Source: Nitrospiraceae bacterium (lineage in GTDB: Bacteria; Nitrospirota; Thermodesulfovibrionia; UBA6902). Taken from it: a stretch of DNA of 50,528 nt. Numbering within the stretch: the first letter of the stretch is position 1; every line of letters begins with the position of its first letter. The stretch covers positions 1 through 50,528 of the forward strand of contig QZJG01000011.1 in the NCBI GenBank assembly GCA_003599275.1. Reading direction: 5' to 3'. The notes beneath the pieces are model-generated. The model worked only from the letters and a program-made list of their open reading frames with translations. It had not been told where the DNA came from and did not search any database. The position numbers and the translations under genes were made by a program. Shown in pieces: positions 35,959 through 43,552 of this stretch.

Positions 35959-36396
35959 ATGAGAAAAAACAAACACGTAATTCTTATCATAGCCTTATTG
36001 ACGGCCCTTCAGATGCTTGCAGTCACCGGCTGCTATCGCAAAACGCCGGAACAAAGGGCAGAGCATGTAGTCCGGCACCTGGTTGAAACCCTGGAACTGG
36101 ATGCCGATCAAAGGGCGAAGCTGGAAAAGATGAAGGAAACTTTTCTTGCCAAAAGATCAGACATGATGAAGATGCGGCATGAAGCCATGAATGACCTCAA
36201 TGAGATGATGTTGAGCCCTCAGCTCGATCAGGCGAGGTTAGACGCGCGCACGGAGAAAATCCAGGCGCAAACGAGCGACCTGGTCCGGTTCATTTCCACG
36301 GAGTTTACGGAGCTCCATGATATGCTGACTCCTGAGCAGAGGAGCAAGCTGGTAGAGATGATGAATAAATATGAACAACGAGCTCATAGCTGGTAA
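35959..36396 (+). CDS. Spy/CpxP-like periplasmic lipoprotein
   Basis: A 145-residue protein. The signal peptide ends in the lipobox AVTGC. The mature part is helical and charged, with two LTXXQ-type motifs (LELDADQRAKLEKMKE and LTPEQRSKLVEMMNKYEQRA). This pattern is that of Spy/CpxP-family periplasmic chaperones and of Zn-resistance proteins of similar build. It would hold unfolded proteins or sense envelope stress. The ATG at 35959 is preferred over ATGs at 35941/35944 because AAAGGA (35948-35952) is correctly spaced before it. Its end overlaps the region of a HiPIP remnant on the other strand. Confidence 0.82.
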   Translation: MRKNKHVILIIALLTALQMLAVTGCYRKTPEQRAEHVVRHLVETLELDADQRAKLEKMKETFLAKRSDMMKMRHEAMNDLNEMMLSPQLDQARLDARTEKIQAQTSDLVRFISTEFTELHDMLTPEQRSKLVEMMNKYEQRAHSW

Positions 36397-36464
36397 GCTC
36401 CGTATCGGTATTCAAGCTGTCCCGACCGAGCACTGCTTCTATACCTGCCGGACCATACACGAAC

Positions 36465-36535
36465 GAGGCAACATGTGTCTGCCTTTCCTGCTCAGTAAGT
36501 CCGGGAGCATCGGTGCATGGATCTCCGGCGGCAGG
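36465..36535 (-). pseudogene. Remnant of a second HiPIP gene
   Basis: On the minus strand this stretch reads PAAGDPCTDAPGLTEQERQT, then HVAS, closely matching the linker of the intact HiPIP (PAAGDPCADISGLTEQEKQT). The DNA at 36465-36535 aligns with 26149-26221. The signal peptide and cluster-binding cysteines are lost. The remaining 36397-36629 shows no gene. Confidence 0.7.
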
Positions 36536-36629
36536 GGAGGAAGGGAGAATACTGCATGGGTATCTTGTTTGCGCAGCTATTCTCCTTTGCTCCTGATTAC
36601 CGCAGCCATCCGGGCTTCCCGGTCACTGT

Positions 36630-37148
36630 CTACCATTTAAATCCTATCCCGAGGTTGTAAATGAAACGTCCGTCATCAAAAGCCTCGTCAGCCTCCTCGG
36701 CCTTGTCAAAGAGGAAATCGTAACCGACAGAAATAAGGATGAACGTTGTATCATTTACGAAGGCCTTTATCCCGGCCTCCGGACCGGCAATAAAAGACTC
36801 CTCGACACTTTCTCCATACAGATAGCCGACAGTTACCCCAAGAAACGGTCGCCAGTTCTCAAGGTCGATGTTGAAGTCTGCGCCCACGCGGGTGGAGCCG
36901 TTCCAGTCGCTACCGCCCGGTATATCGACTACGGCAACGTTTTGACGGAAGACACCCTCCAGATATTTACTGTAAAAATAGCCCAGCCCGATATCTGCGG
37001 AAAAGATCGTATTGTCGAAACTGTTGTCACTCGTGCCCGATCCGCTTAGTGTAAATTCCATGTCGCCCGTTTTATATTCAGCGGAAGCGGCGGTGAAAGG
37101 AACAATGATTAAACATAGAATTGTCAAAATAAAAATTTTTCGGTACAT
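36630..37148 (-). CDS. Outer-membrane beta-barrel protein (OmpW/porin-like, small)
   Basis: A 172-residue protein. A signal peptide (about 1-23, ending AASA) precedes alternating hydrophobic strands such as FSADIGLGYFYSKYLEGVFR, RPFLGVTVGYLYGESV and FILISVGYDFLF. It ends in the aromatic terminal strand FIYNLGIGFKW, whose last residue W is typical of outer-membrane barrels recognised by BamA. About eight strands are likely. The ATG at 37148 follows AAAAGGAGAC; an upstream in-frame ATG at 37193 is rejected. The substrate is unknown. Confidence 0.8.
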   Translation of the reverse strand: MYRKIFILTILCLIIVPFTAASAEYKTGDMEFTLSGSGTSDNSFDNTIFSADIGLGYFYSKYLEGVFRQNVAVVDIPGGSDWNGSTRVGADFNIDLENWRPFLGVTVGYLYGESVEESFIAGPEAGIKAFVNDTTFILISVGYDFLFDKAEEADEAFDDGRFIYNLGIGFKW

Positions 37149-37266
37149 AACTGTCTCCTTTTGTAATTTAAAGTTGTTAATAAGCGGTCCCATTGTTTAT
37201 TTTCATATCATCAAACCTCCTTTCAAAAGCCCTGCAATAAATATCACAGTGTTAGAGCCATGTCCC

Positions 37267-37611
37267 TCAGTGAACCAGCCCAAGAATACCGGCAACCTCG
37301 ACATTCCCACCGACCTTCAATTCGTCAAGCTGTACAGCAAGGTCATGAAGCTGATCGTCGCTGAGACCGGCCGGTTTCCCCTTGACCTCTTCGGCTGTAA
37401 AACCTAACTGCGTCAATCTTTCGCCTACCATTTTTGACTCGATAACACTCTGGATCTTCCGAAGGTCTTCTGTCCGATGACCGCCTTCAGGACCTATCCT
37501 GGATGGCGCAAATCCGGCACACACGTTTTGGGCAGAGCCGATTATTAATATTGCCATAGCCAGATAGATAGCCAGCCATTTTGTCGTCTTTAGCTTCATA
37601 ATGTCTTTCAT
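37267..37611 (-). CDS. PA2779-family small exported protein
   Basis: A 114-residue protein with a signal or membrane helix (about 12-32, ending NVCAG). The C-terminal part IQSVIESKMVGERLTQLGFT, then EEVKGKPAGLSDDQLHDLAVQ and ELKVGGN fits the PA2779 family, which is usually a short envelope protein of unknown role. The ATG at 37611 or the internal ATG at 37599 could start it. It is transcribed from copy 2 of the 86-bp duplicated promoter element directly upstream. Confidence 0.72.
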   Translation of the reverse strand: MKDIMKLKTTKWLAIYLAMAILIIGSAQNVCAGFAPSRIGPEGGHRTEDLRKIQSVIESKMVGERLTQLGFTAEEVKGKPAGLSDDQLHDLAVQLDELKVGGNVEVAGILGLVH

Positions 37612-37696
37612 TGATCATCTGCCCTCGTTGTTGAAATATCGGACGATCACCGTTCCCGGTAAACTTAATTATTGCACAAAATATCTGACTGTCAAG
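37611..37696 (-). promoter_or_regulatory. Duplicated 86-bp promoter element, copy 2 (PA2779-like gene)
   Basis: TTGACA (37695-37690), 16 bases, AATAAT (37673-37668) on the minus strand. The whole block from 37611 to 37696 matches 35305-35390 at 82 of 86 positions. It reaches the start codon of the PA2779-like gene, so copy 2 carries promoter plus the complete leader. Confidence 0.75.
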
Positions 37697-37782
37697 GCGG
37701 GGTACCCTTTTCCCTCATGTTCAAGACCTTGCCGGGATGATTATCTATTTAAGAAAAAGACGGAAATCTTGGACCTCCAAAG

Positions 37783-38391
37783 CTATGCGGGATAGTATCC
37801 GGAAGTATCGTTTTTTTTACCGGAGGCAGCCTGTATGCCTGATTCCGGTCTCTCGCTCAGTAATTCCTTCAGCAGCACGATACTTCTTGCGAAGATGCCT
37901 GTCTTGTGGTTCGAGATGAGCTCAAAGATATTTTCTTCCACAATCGGCCGGTCGGGATCAAGGGCCGTGTCTTTCGGCCCCAAGTCTTTGGGCCCCTTAT
38001 TTTTATCGGTGAATTCATATTGACGCAGCCGCGTTTTCCTGTCCCCGGCAAGGCCGTCCAGAAAATCTACGAGTCCGTCTGTCGATTCAACGCTCTTGCG
38101 GTCATAAGTCCCGGTCATCCCGATATGCTCTTCAAGCAGACTGACACGCACAGATCGAATTGCCCCGGCCAGCTCTTCATCGGAGGCTTCCTCCCCGGCC
38201 TCCCAGGCCCCCCGAAGGAGCTTGACCGTACTGTCGAATTGCCAACCCGCGATCAGGATGAAATGCCGGGCCTTTTGGGCGGCCCGGTAGAACTCACGAT
38301 AGTAATTTCGTCCGTCTATAAGAAGGCCGGTTTTGCGGACGCTGAACAGGTCCATGCAGTTGTGCCCGGCTTTCAATATCCTTTTCAACAT
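37783..38391 (-). pseudogene. N-terminal piece of a phospholipase D-like (PLD-VTT) gene
   Basis: The 202-codon frame begins MLKRILKAGHNCMDLFSVRK, then TGLLIDGRNYYREFYRAAQK and FILIAGWQFDSTVKLLRG. This is the N-terminal part of phospholipase D-family proteins that often carry a C-terminal VTT membrane domain. No HxKxxxxD catalytic motif is present, and after about residue 125 the sequence becomes repeat-like (KGPKDLGPKDTA). A VTT fragment lies head-to-head on the other strand at 38462-38800. I read the locus as a gene broken by inversion and deletion. 37697-37782 shows nothing. Confidence 0.6.
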
Positions 38392-38461
38392 CGGTCGCCT
38401 CGCATATTTGTAGAAACTTAATATTTGAGCAGCTTTTGCTCCCGATCCATTCGGGGCCGAG

Positions 38462-38800
38462 GATGGCGTTTACCTGGGACAGGCGTTCTCCGCTGCCTGG
38501 TCTACCGATCCGCTGCGGGCAAGGTCGATATTCAGGATCGTTCCTCTCCTGCCTTTTTTCGTCGTTAATTATCTTTCCGGCATCGCGCGCATCTCGACAT
38601 GGACATTTATCTGGACGACATTCCTGGGAATGCTGCCGGGGACCCTTGTGTGCACCTTTGCGGGGCGTCAACTCAGCGTAATAACGACTCCTGACGAAAT
38701 ATTCTCCGTAAAAGTCGTCATGTCGCTCATCCTGCTGGCACTGCTGATACTCCTTCCTCCTGCAGCTTATCATATAAAAAATTTGAGGAATTCCCTTTGA
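38462..38800 (+). pseudogene. VTT (TVP38/TMEM64) domain fragment
   Basis: The open frame from 38462 to TGA 38798-38800 reads FRIVPLLPFFVVNYLSGIAR, then ISTWTFIWTTFLGMLPGTLV and CTFAGRQLS, the C-terminal half of a VTT/SNARE-associated membrane domain. It has no start codon or ribosome-binding site of its own. It points away from the phospholipase D N-terminal piece on the minus strand. Confidence 0.65.
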
Positions 38801-38817
38801 TTGCTTAAAACTTCACC

Positions 38818-39723
38818 TTATAAATAATGCGGCATCTTCTGTTCTTTTGTGAGTACCTCTTGAAAAAGGTCTCCATTTTTCCCGACCCTGCTCACGGCTT
38901 CCGAATGCATGATCAGCAGTTTTTCGGGATCGCGCTGCCTTGTCAAAATTTCCAGCTCTTCCCATTCAAGAGGGAATGATACAGTCGGTTTCTCCCGTGC
39001 GCGCAGGGAGTAGATGCAGATCATTGTCTTTGCGGAGTCGTTTTGGGACCAGTTGATGAAGACCTTTTTAATCCGTGATTCCTTCGCCATTTTTGCAGTG
39101 ACGATTTCAGGATAGTTGCGCTGAAGGACCTCTGCCACGGCCTTTGAAAATCTTTTTGTGTCCTCAAAGGTCGCCTCTTTACGGTTCAAAGGGACATATA
39201 CATGCAGTCCTTTTTTTCCAGAAGTTTTCGCATAACTTTCAAGCTGCATTTGTAAAAGCAGGTCCCTAAGGATCAGGGCCACCTTTGCGCAATCCAGGAT
39301 GTTTGCCTTATCACCGGGATCAAGATCGAAGACAATGGAATCGGGCGTCTCAGGAGAACCGGCCTTGGCCAATGGCACATGCAATTCAAGAGACGCAAGG
39401 TTCTCCACCCATATGAGCGTCTCCAGATCATTGACAAGGCAGACCGTCATTGGTCCTTCATTATGGATCACCTTCGCTGTTTTCACCCAGGCGGGGCGGT
39501 GCACAGGACAGCGCTTCTCGAAAAAGAAATCCTTTTCCGTTCCGTCGGGGTAGCGCTTCAAGGTCAGTGCCCGGTCTTTCAAATGCGGCAGGATGGAGTC
39601 CGCGATCCGGCGGTAATATTCAAGGACATGTGCCTTCGTGAAACCATAGGAAGGATAAAGGTCCTTATTCAGGTTTGACAAGGAAAGTCTTCTCCCGGCA
39701 GCCTCAACGATCTTTTTGCTCAC
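38818..39723 (-). CDS. Stand-alone LigD polymerase domain (NHEJ primase-polymerase)
   Basis: A 301-residue archaeo-eukaryotic primase-type polymerase (LigD PolDom). It has DLYPSYGFTKAHVLEYYRRI, RYPDGTEKDFFFEKRCP and the metal-binding pair D133 and D135 in VFDLDPGD. TSGKKGLHVYVPL carries H174. The third catalytic aspartate, expected in a VDW-type motif (as in M. tuberculosis PolDom), is Asn here: N224 in VFINWSQND. The enzyme fills gaps at double-strand breaks with ribonucleotides. It starts with GTG at 39723, overlapping the ku stop by three bases (GTGA), so it is coupled to ku. Confidence 0.9.
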   Translation of the reverse strand: MSKKIVEAAGRRLSLSNLNKDLYPSYGFTKAHVLEYYRRIADSILPHLKDRALTLKRYPDGTEKDFFFEKRCPVHRPAWVKTAKVIHNEGPMTVCLVNDLETLIWVENLASLELHVPLAKAGSPETPDSIVFDLDPGDKANILDCAKVALILRDLLLQMQLESYAKTSGKKGLHVYVPLNRKEATFEDTKRFSKAVAEVLQRNYPEIVTAKMAKESRIKKVFINWSQNDSAKTMICIYSLRAREKPTVSFPLEWEELEILTRQRDPEKLLIMHSEAVSRVGKNGDLFQEVLTKEQKMPHYL

Positions 39724-40526
39724 CGGTGCTCTTTCACCTTGCGCATGCTCTCCTCCAGCACTGCGACCAGGTCGACCACTCCTTCCTCCACTTCTTCCTC
39801 TATTTCAGGGGCCTCCACAGTACCTTTGTCCTTCGCCTTCTTCTCTAAAAGTTTCATGATCTTTTTCCGGCGTTCGTCCGCATATTTATCAGGATTAAAG
39901 TCGGCGGTCATTTCTTTAATAATTTTTTTCATGCGGCTTTTCTCTTCGGATTCAATCTTTTCTTCCCGGGAACGGGTCGTACCGACTTTCGACAAGAGGT
40001 CTTCATCGGGAAGTATTTCTCCGCTGTAGTGAAGTGTGATCAGGGACAGCGCCCCATCCGTGCTCTTGACCGCAACGAGATACTCACGCTCCCGCAGCAC
40101 GAACTTTGCGAGCCCGGCCTTGTTCGTCCGGCGCATCACCTCGACCAGCAGCCGGTAAGCCTTTTCGCCCCCTTTGGAAGGAACAAGATAATACGGGTGA
40201 TCATAATAGACAGGGGCCACATCCTTAATATCGATGAACTCAAGTATCTCAATCGTGCGGCTTCTTTCCGGAGATACGGATTCAAGTTCCTTTTCCGTTA
40301 TCACGATATATTTGTCGGGAGTGATCTCATAACCCCTGACTATCTCATCCGGCGGGACCAGCTTTTCTTCTTTCGGACAATACATCCTTCTTGCGAGGGG
40401 AGAATAATCCTTGCGGTGAAGCATTCGAAAGGATACACGCCCGGTCTCGACAGCCCTGACCAGTTTTACCGGTATTGCAACAAGACTGAAACTGACTGTC
40501 CCATTCCATATTTCCTGTAACGCCAT
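39720..40526 (-). CDS. ku: DNA end-binding protein Ku (copy 1)
   Basis: A 268-residue bacterial Ku. The opening MALQEIWNGTVSFSLVAIPVKL, then FRMLHRKDYSPLARRMYCPK and EFIDIKDVAPVYYDHPYYL follow the Ku core beta-barrel pattern. A charged C-terminal tail, rich in K and E, would recruit LigD. Ku binds broken DNA ends as a dimer. The ATG at 40526 follows GAGGAG; an upstream TTG is less likely. It is coupled to the LigD polymerase gene through a GTGA overlap. A hairpin separates it from the second ku. Confidence 0.93.
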   Translation of the reverse strand: MALQEIWNGTVSFSLVAIPVKLVRAVETGRVSFRMLHRKDYSPLARRMYCPKEEKLVPPDEIVRGYEITPDKYIVITEKELESVSPERSRTIEILEFIDIKDVAPVYYDHPYYLVPSKGGEKAYRLLVEVMRRTNKAGLAKFVLREREYLVAVKSTDGALSLITLHYSGEILPDEDLLSKVGTTRSREEKIESEEKSRMKKIIKEMTADFNPDKYADERRKKIMKLLEKKAKDKGTVEAPEIEEEVEEGVVDLVAVLEESMRKVKEHR

Positions 40527-40547
40527 CTCACTCCTCAAAAATTCTCA

Positions 40548-40625
40548 CCACAGAGGTCACAGAGTATACGGAGAAAAATAAAATATTTTAAGTCTCTCTC
40601 TGTAACCTCAGTGTTCTCTGTGGTT
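40548..40625. repeat. Hairpin repeat between the two ku genes
   Basis: CCACAGAGGTCACAGAG at the left pairs imperfectly with CTCTGTAACCTCAGTG and TTCTCTGTGG at the right, around an A/T-rich loop. It is of the same style as the hairpins in the ribosomal operon at 1178-1249 and 3714-3785. Confidence 0.7.
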
Positions 40626-40647
40626 AATTTTTCTTTCATTTTACACT

Positions 40648-41418
40648 TCACGCGACCTTCTTCATACTCGCCTCAAGAACCTCAAGAAGCTTGTCCGGCG
40701 CCGTGGGTTTCAAATGCCTGGGCCGCAGGACCGTGATTTTTTCTCCCCGTGCTTTTTTATCTATCAGGGCCTGCAGCTTTTTTTGATGTTCGTTCTCGAA
40801 TTTCTGAGGCTGGAAAGACGCTGACAACTGGCTGATCAGATCACTTGCGATCTTCAATTCTTTTTCAGACACCGGAGCTTTCTGCAGTTCGAGAGATTTT
40901 ACCGCTATCACTTCATCGGCATATCGCAGGGTGCTCAGGCAGAGGACCTTCCCGTTTATCTGCAAGGCCCCTAAATAGGACCGTCTTCTCATGGTCCAGG
41001 TGCATATCCCCGCCGTGCCGGTTTCCTTCAATGCCCCGGCAAGCGCGTTATAACCTTTCAAGGTTGTATCCGGCTCAAGGTAGTACATGCGTTCAAGGAA
41101 GATGGGATCGATCTGTGCGGTCTTGACGAATTCATGGACTTCGATCATCCGGCCATCTTCGGGTCCGGCTTGTTCGAGCTCTGCCGGATCGATGAGGATA
41201 TATTTTCTGTCCTCTAATTCAAACCCTTTGGCCCATTCCTCTGCGGGTACAGGCACTTTTTCATACGCACAGATCATCTGCTGGTGCAATTTCACGTGAT
41301 CACGCTTGTGCAAAAGGTGAAACTGGATACGGTCTTCCTTGACTGCGGTATGCAACTTCACGGGCACATTGATGTTGCCGAATTGGATATATCCTTTCCA
41401 GAGCGTCCTTCCCGACAT
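40648..41418 (-). CDS. ku: DNA end-binding protein Ku (copy 2)
   Basis: A 256-residue second Ku, diverged from copy 1. It opens MSGRTLWKGYIQFGNINVPV, followed by FHLLHKRDHVKLHQQMICAY and EFVKTAQIDPIFLERMYYLE. The central segment KETGTAGICTWTMRRRSYLG and the tail KLLEVLEASMKKVA fit the family. Two Ku paralogues could form a heterodimer, as proposed for some bacteria such as Sinorhizobium. It has its own promoter (41558-41585), while ku copy 1 and the polymerase follow in the same direction. Confidence 0.93.
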   Translation of the reverse strand: MSGRTLWKGYIQFGNINVPVKLHTAVKEDRIQFHLLHKRDHVKLHQQMICAYEKVPVPAEEWAKGFELEDRKYILIDPAELEQAGPEDGRMIEVHEFVKTAQIDPIFLERMYYLEPDTTLKGYNALAGALKETGTAGICTWTMRRRSYLGALQINGKVLCLSTLRYADEVIAVKSLELQKAPVSEKELKIASDLISQLSASFQPQKFENEHQKKLQALIDKKARGEKITVLRPRHLKPTAPDKLLEVLEASMKKVA

Positions 41419-41451
41419 TGAAATCCTCGTCTGTAAAAACCACAGGGTTTT

Positions 41452-41535
41452 TAGAGTTATGAGTCAAAAGAGTTAGGTGTAAGGTTTTTAATAGTAAGCC
41501 AGATATTTTTACTTAACTCATAACTCATAACTCTT
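41452..41535. repeat. Hairpin repeat upstream of ku copy 2
   Basis: The left arm has TTAGAGTTATGAGTCAAAAG and AGTTAGGTGTAAGG. The right arm has ACTTAACTCATAACTCATAA and CTCTTT, giving an imperfect hairpin. The same GAGTTATGAG words are found in the insertion within the L10 leader (2637-2705). It lies between the ku2 promoter and start codon, so it would be part of the ku2 mRNA leader. Confidence 0.65.
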
Positions 41536-41557
41536 TGCTGTCCTTTCCTATAAGAGA

Positions 41558-41585
41558 AATATAGCACACAATGTTCCGATGTCAA
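41558..41585 (-). promoter_or_regulatory. Promoter of ku copy 2, within a duplicated element
   Basis: On the minus strand TTGACA (41585-41580), 16 bases, TATATT (41563-41558). The surrounding 70 bases (about 41548-41617) match those around the promoter of the VOC gene at 43469-43537, including a conserved stretch upstream of the minus-35 box. Between here and 41740 no gene is seen. Confidence 0.7.
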
Positions 41586-41767
41586 AATTAGGGGGCCGGA
41601 GACACTTTTGTCCCGGCGCCGATGCACAACAGGCTTGCCTTAACTATGCATGAAGACGCAGGTCCTATGCCGCCTGCTATCATACTGGCAGCATCATGCC
41701 GGTGTGGTACAATTAAGGTATCATAGAGGTCAAACCATAAACCATGGCAAAGGAATGAGGAGACATA

Positions 41768-41950
41768 GTGGGCATTCTTCCTGAGGGTGAACAACTGAGA
41801 AGCGCCATCAAATGGATATCGGATAAGCGTGCAGAGACCCCCGGAGCCGGCCTGTTGAAGTTGATTGAAGATGCCTGCCTGAAATTTGATTTGCCACCAA
41901 AAGACGCAGAATTTCTCGTGCGTTTTTTTACTGAAAAAAAGTCCGGGTGA
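41768..41950 (+). CDS. Small conserved protein of unknown function
   Basis: A 60-residue helical protein starting with GTG at 41768 after GAGGAG. It reads MGILPEGEQLRSAIKWISDK, then ETPGAGLLKLIEDACLKFDL and DAEFLVRFF. I recall near-identical small proteins in Nitrospirota and Deltaproteobacteria, where the opening GILPEGE and the KFDLSPKDAEFL ending are conserved, but no function is known to me. The good ribosome-binding site and family resemblance support a real gene. Confidence 0.7.
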   Translation: MGILPEGEQLRSAIKWISDKRAETPGAGLLKLIEDACLKFDLPPKDAEFLVRFFTEKKSG

Positions 41951-42076
41951 ATCATAAATGCTATCTTTCCAGGTCAACTCTCCCGCAATTCACACGTCCG
42001 GTCCCGGTCGTCCTTTATTTCGGGCTTACGAGCTTGCGCTATCTTGTATTTTTAAATTCACAAGAAGAAAAGTGTA

Positions 42077-42331
42077 TCAGCGAAACTCTTTTAGCTGCGA
42101 TTCGGATTTACTGATCAGGTTTTCCTTTTGCATTACTGATACTGATGCCGTATAGGAAATAAGAAACAGGACGAATACATTGACCGCCACTATCAGTGCG
42201 ATAGTAAAAAACAACTTCGGCTTTCGCAGGAGCAGGAGCAATAAAATCCCTCCCAGTGCTATCGCAATATGGGTGTTGGCCTGAAAATAGCCTGAAATCT
42301 CCATGTAATATGCTTCAAAGTTCAAGCTCAT
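42077..42331 (-). CDS. Small membrane protein of unknown function
   Basis: An 84-residue protein with two hydrophobic helices (about residues 21-35 and 41-61) and short charged ends. The ATG at 42331 is preceded by GAGGTATGTGAA on the minus strand. No family is recognised. The reading frame is supported mainly by the clean membrane-protein composition and the ribosome-binding site. The flanking gaps 41951-42076 and 42332-42508 hold nothing else that I can identify. Confidence 0.5.
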   Translation of the reverse strand: MSLNFEAYYMEISGYFQANTHIAIALGGILLLLLLRKPKLFFTIALIVAVNVFVLFLISYTASVSVMQKENLISKSESQLKEFR

Positions 42332-42508
42332 TTCACATACCTCTTTAAATTCGTTATAGTCTGTGTTGTTTATAAGTTAATACTAACGACGCGGTTTTTC
42401 TGTGACGGGATTCACAATAATGAAAAGTCTGCCCAAAAGACTATAAAAAGAGGACGAGGGACGTACTAAACGTACTATTAAGATATCAGCGACGTTAGAT
42501 TCTTTTCG

Positions 42509-42537
42509 TTGACTTGTTTTAATTTTCATGATAAGTA
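42509..42537 (+). promoter_or_regulatory. Promoter-like element before the 58-residue gene
   Basis: TTGACT (42509-42514), 17 bases, TAAGTA (42532-42537), 77 bases before the ATG at 42615. The minus-10 match is moderate. Confidence 0.4.
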
Positions 42538-42614
42538 GTATTTAAGAACAAGGCAAGGAGTATATTAAATCAGCTCATTGGGAAATGTTGTGTTTTTTAA
42601 TAAGGAGGGTAGTC

Positions 42615-42791
42615 ATGAACCTGGAACTGACAGATAAACAAAGAGACATGCTTGCCGGAGTACTTAAAGACTATATCCCGGAGCTCAGGGGTGAGATTGC
42701 TTCGGGCGTTAAACATGATTTTAAACTGGAATTGAAGGAGGAAGAGGCGGTATTAAAAGAAATACTGGAGAAATTGGTGGTACTGAAATAA
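42615..42791 (+). CDS. Small acidic helical protein of unknown function
   Basis: A 58-residue protein MNLELTDKQRDMLAGVLKDY, then IPELRGEIASGV and LKEEEAVLKEILEKL. The ATG at 42615 has an excellent AAGGAGGG ahead of it; an ORF extension to 42585 is rejected. I recall similar 55-65 residue proteins (LELTDEEREELREVLEEYLSDL-type) in many bacteria with unknown role. It stands alone. The downstream gap 42792-43024 contains a short frame reading GHSLALDPTHKQA, perhaps a TPR remnant, but no supportable gene. Confidence 0.65.
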   Translation: MNLELTDKQRDMLAGVLKDYIPELRGEIASGVKHDFKLELKEEEAVLKEILEKLVVLK

Positions 42792-43024
42792 GGATGTGCC
42801 GGATACTGGTTCGGTCACAGTCTTGCACTGGACCCAACCCACAAACAGGCTTTTACCCTGGAAGGGCTAAGGAGCTTTGCCGGGCAGTTTGATAATGTAT
42901 CGGTCCTGGCATCTGGACAGGCAGTCCCCTGCTGGAGCATCTACTGCATTCCTGAATAAAAGCACAAATCGTAAGCTGGCCCGCTGCCCCTCAGTTTTTT
43001 CTTCGGTGAAAAATTCTTTCGGGA

Positions 43025-43447
43025 CTAATCCTCAACCTGCAGTTCCGGATTCCAAACCACCTCCCACAAGTGACCATCCGGGTCCTGGAAGTAACCTCCA
43101 TAGCCGCCCCAAAAAGTATCTCCGGCGGATTTTACTATCTTTGCACCAGCTTCTTCTGCCTGCTTCATAACCGCGTCAACTTCTTCTTTGCTGTTTACGT
43201 TATGCCCGATAGTAATTTCGGTACTGCTCGGTGGCTGAAGGGGAATAGTTGAGTCATGAGCAAGACTCTTTCGCGGCCAGAGAGCCAACATCACGCCATT
43301 TTGTAAATTAAAGAACGCGACAGCGCCATATTCAAATTCCTTACCGATAATCCCCTCTGTCGGCAGGCCGAGTCCGTCACGATAGAATTTGAGCGATCTT
43401 TCCAAATCGTCAACACCTAATGTAATTACCGTAATTCGGGGTTTCAT
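43025..43447 (-). CDS. VOC-superfamily (glyoxalase/bleomycin resistance-like) protein
   Basis: A 140-residue protein with the paired beta-alpha-beta-beta-beta modules of the VOC fold. The first module is ITVITLGVDDLERSLKFYRD GLGLP; the second has EVDAVMKQAEEAGAKIVKSA and ends YGGYFQDPDGHLWEVVWNPE, where the glutamate of WEVVW is a typical metal ligand. The substrate is unknown; the family includes metal-dependent isomerases, dioxygenases and resistance proteins. GGAGG precedes the ATG. Its promoter (43478-43505) belongs to an element shared with ku copy 2. Confidence 0.85.
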   Translation of the reverse strand: MKPRITVITLGVDDLERSLKFYRDGLGLPTEGIIGKEFEYGAVAFFNLQNGVMLALWPRKSLAHDSTIPLQPPSSTEITIGHNVNSKEEVDAVMKQAEEAGAKIVKSAGDTFWGGYGGYFQDPDGHLWEVVWNPELQVED

Positions 43448-43477
43448 AGATCGCCTCCTGCTATCAGTCTATAAAAA

Positions 43478-43505
43478 AATATAGCACATAATTTCCTGAT
43501 GTCAA
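43478..43505 (-). promoter_or_regulatory. Promoter of the VOC gene, second copy of the ku2 promoter element
   Basis: On the minus strand TTGACA (43505-43500), 16 bases, TATATT (43483-43478). The surrounding bases 43469-43537 match 41548-41617 at roughly 80% of positions. Confidence 0.7.
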
Positions 43506-43552
43506 AATGAGGGATCCTGAGACACTTTCGTCTTGGCACAGAAGCAAATTAC

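Noticed and set aside
42792-43024. Short frame with GHSLALDPTHKQA as a TPR protein.
   Set aside because: Only about one TPR unit, no start signal, and no further repeat; too weak to call.
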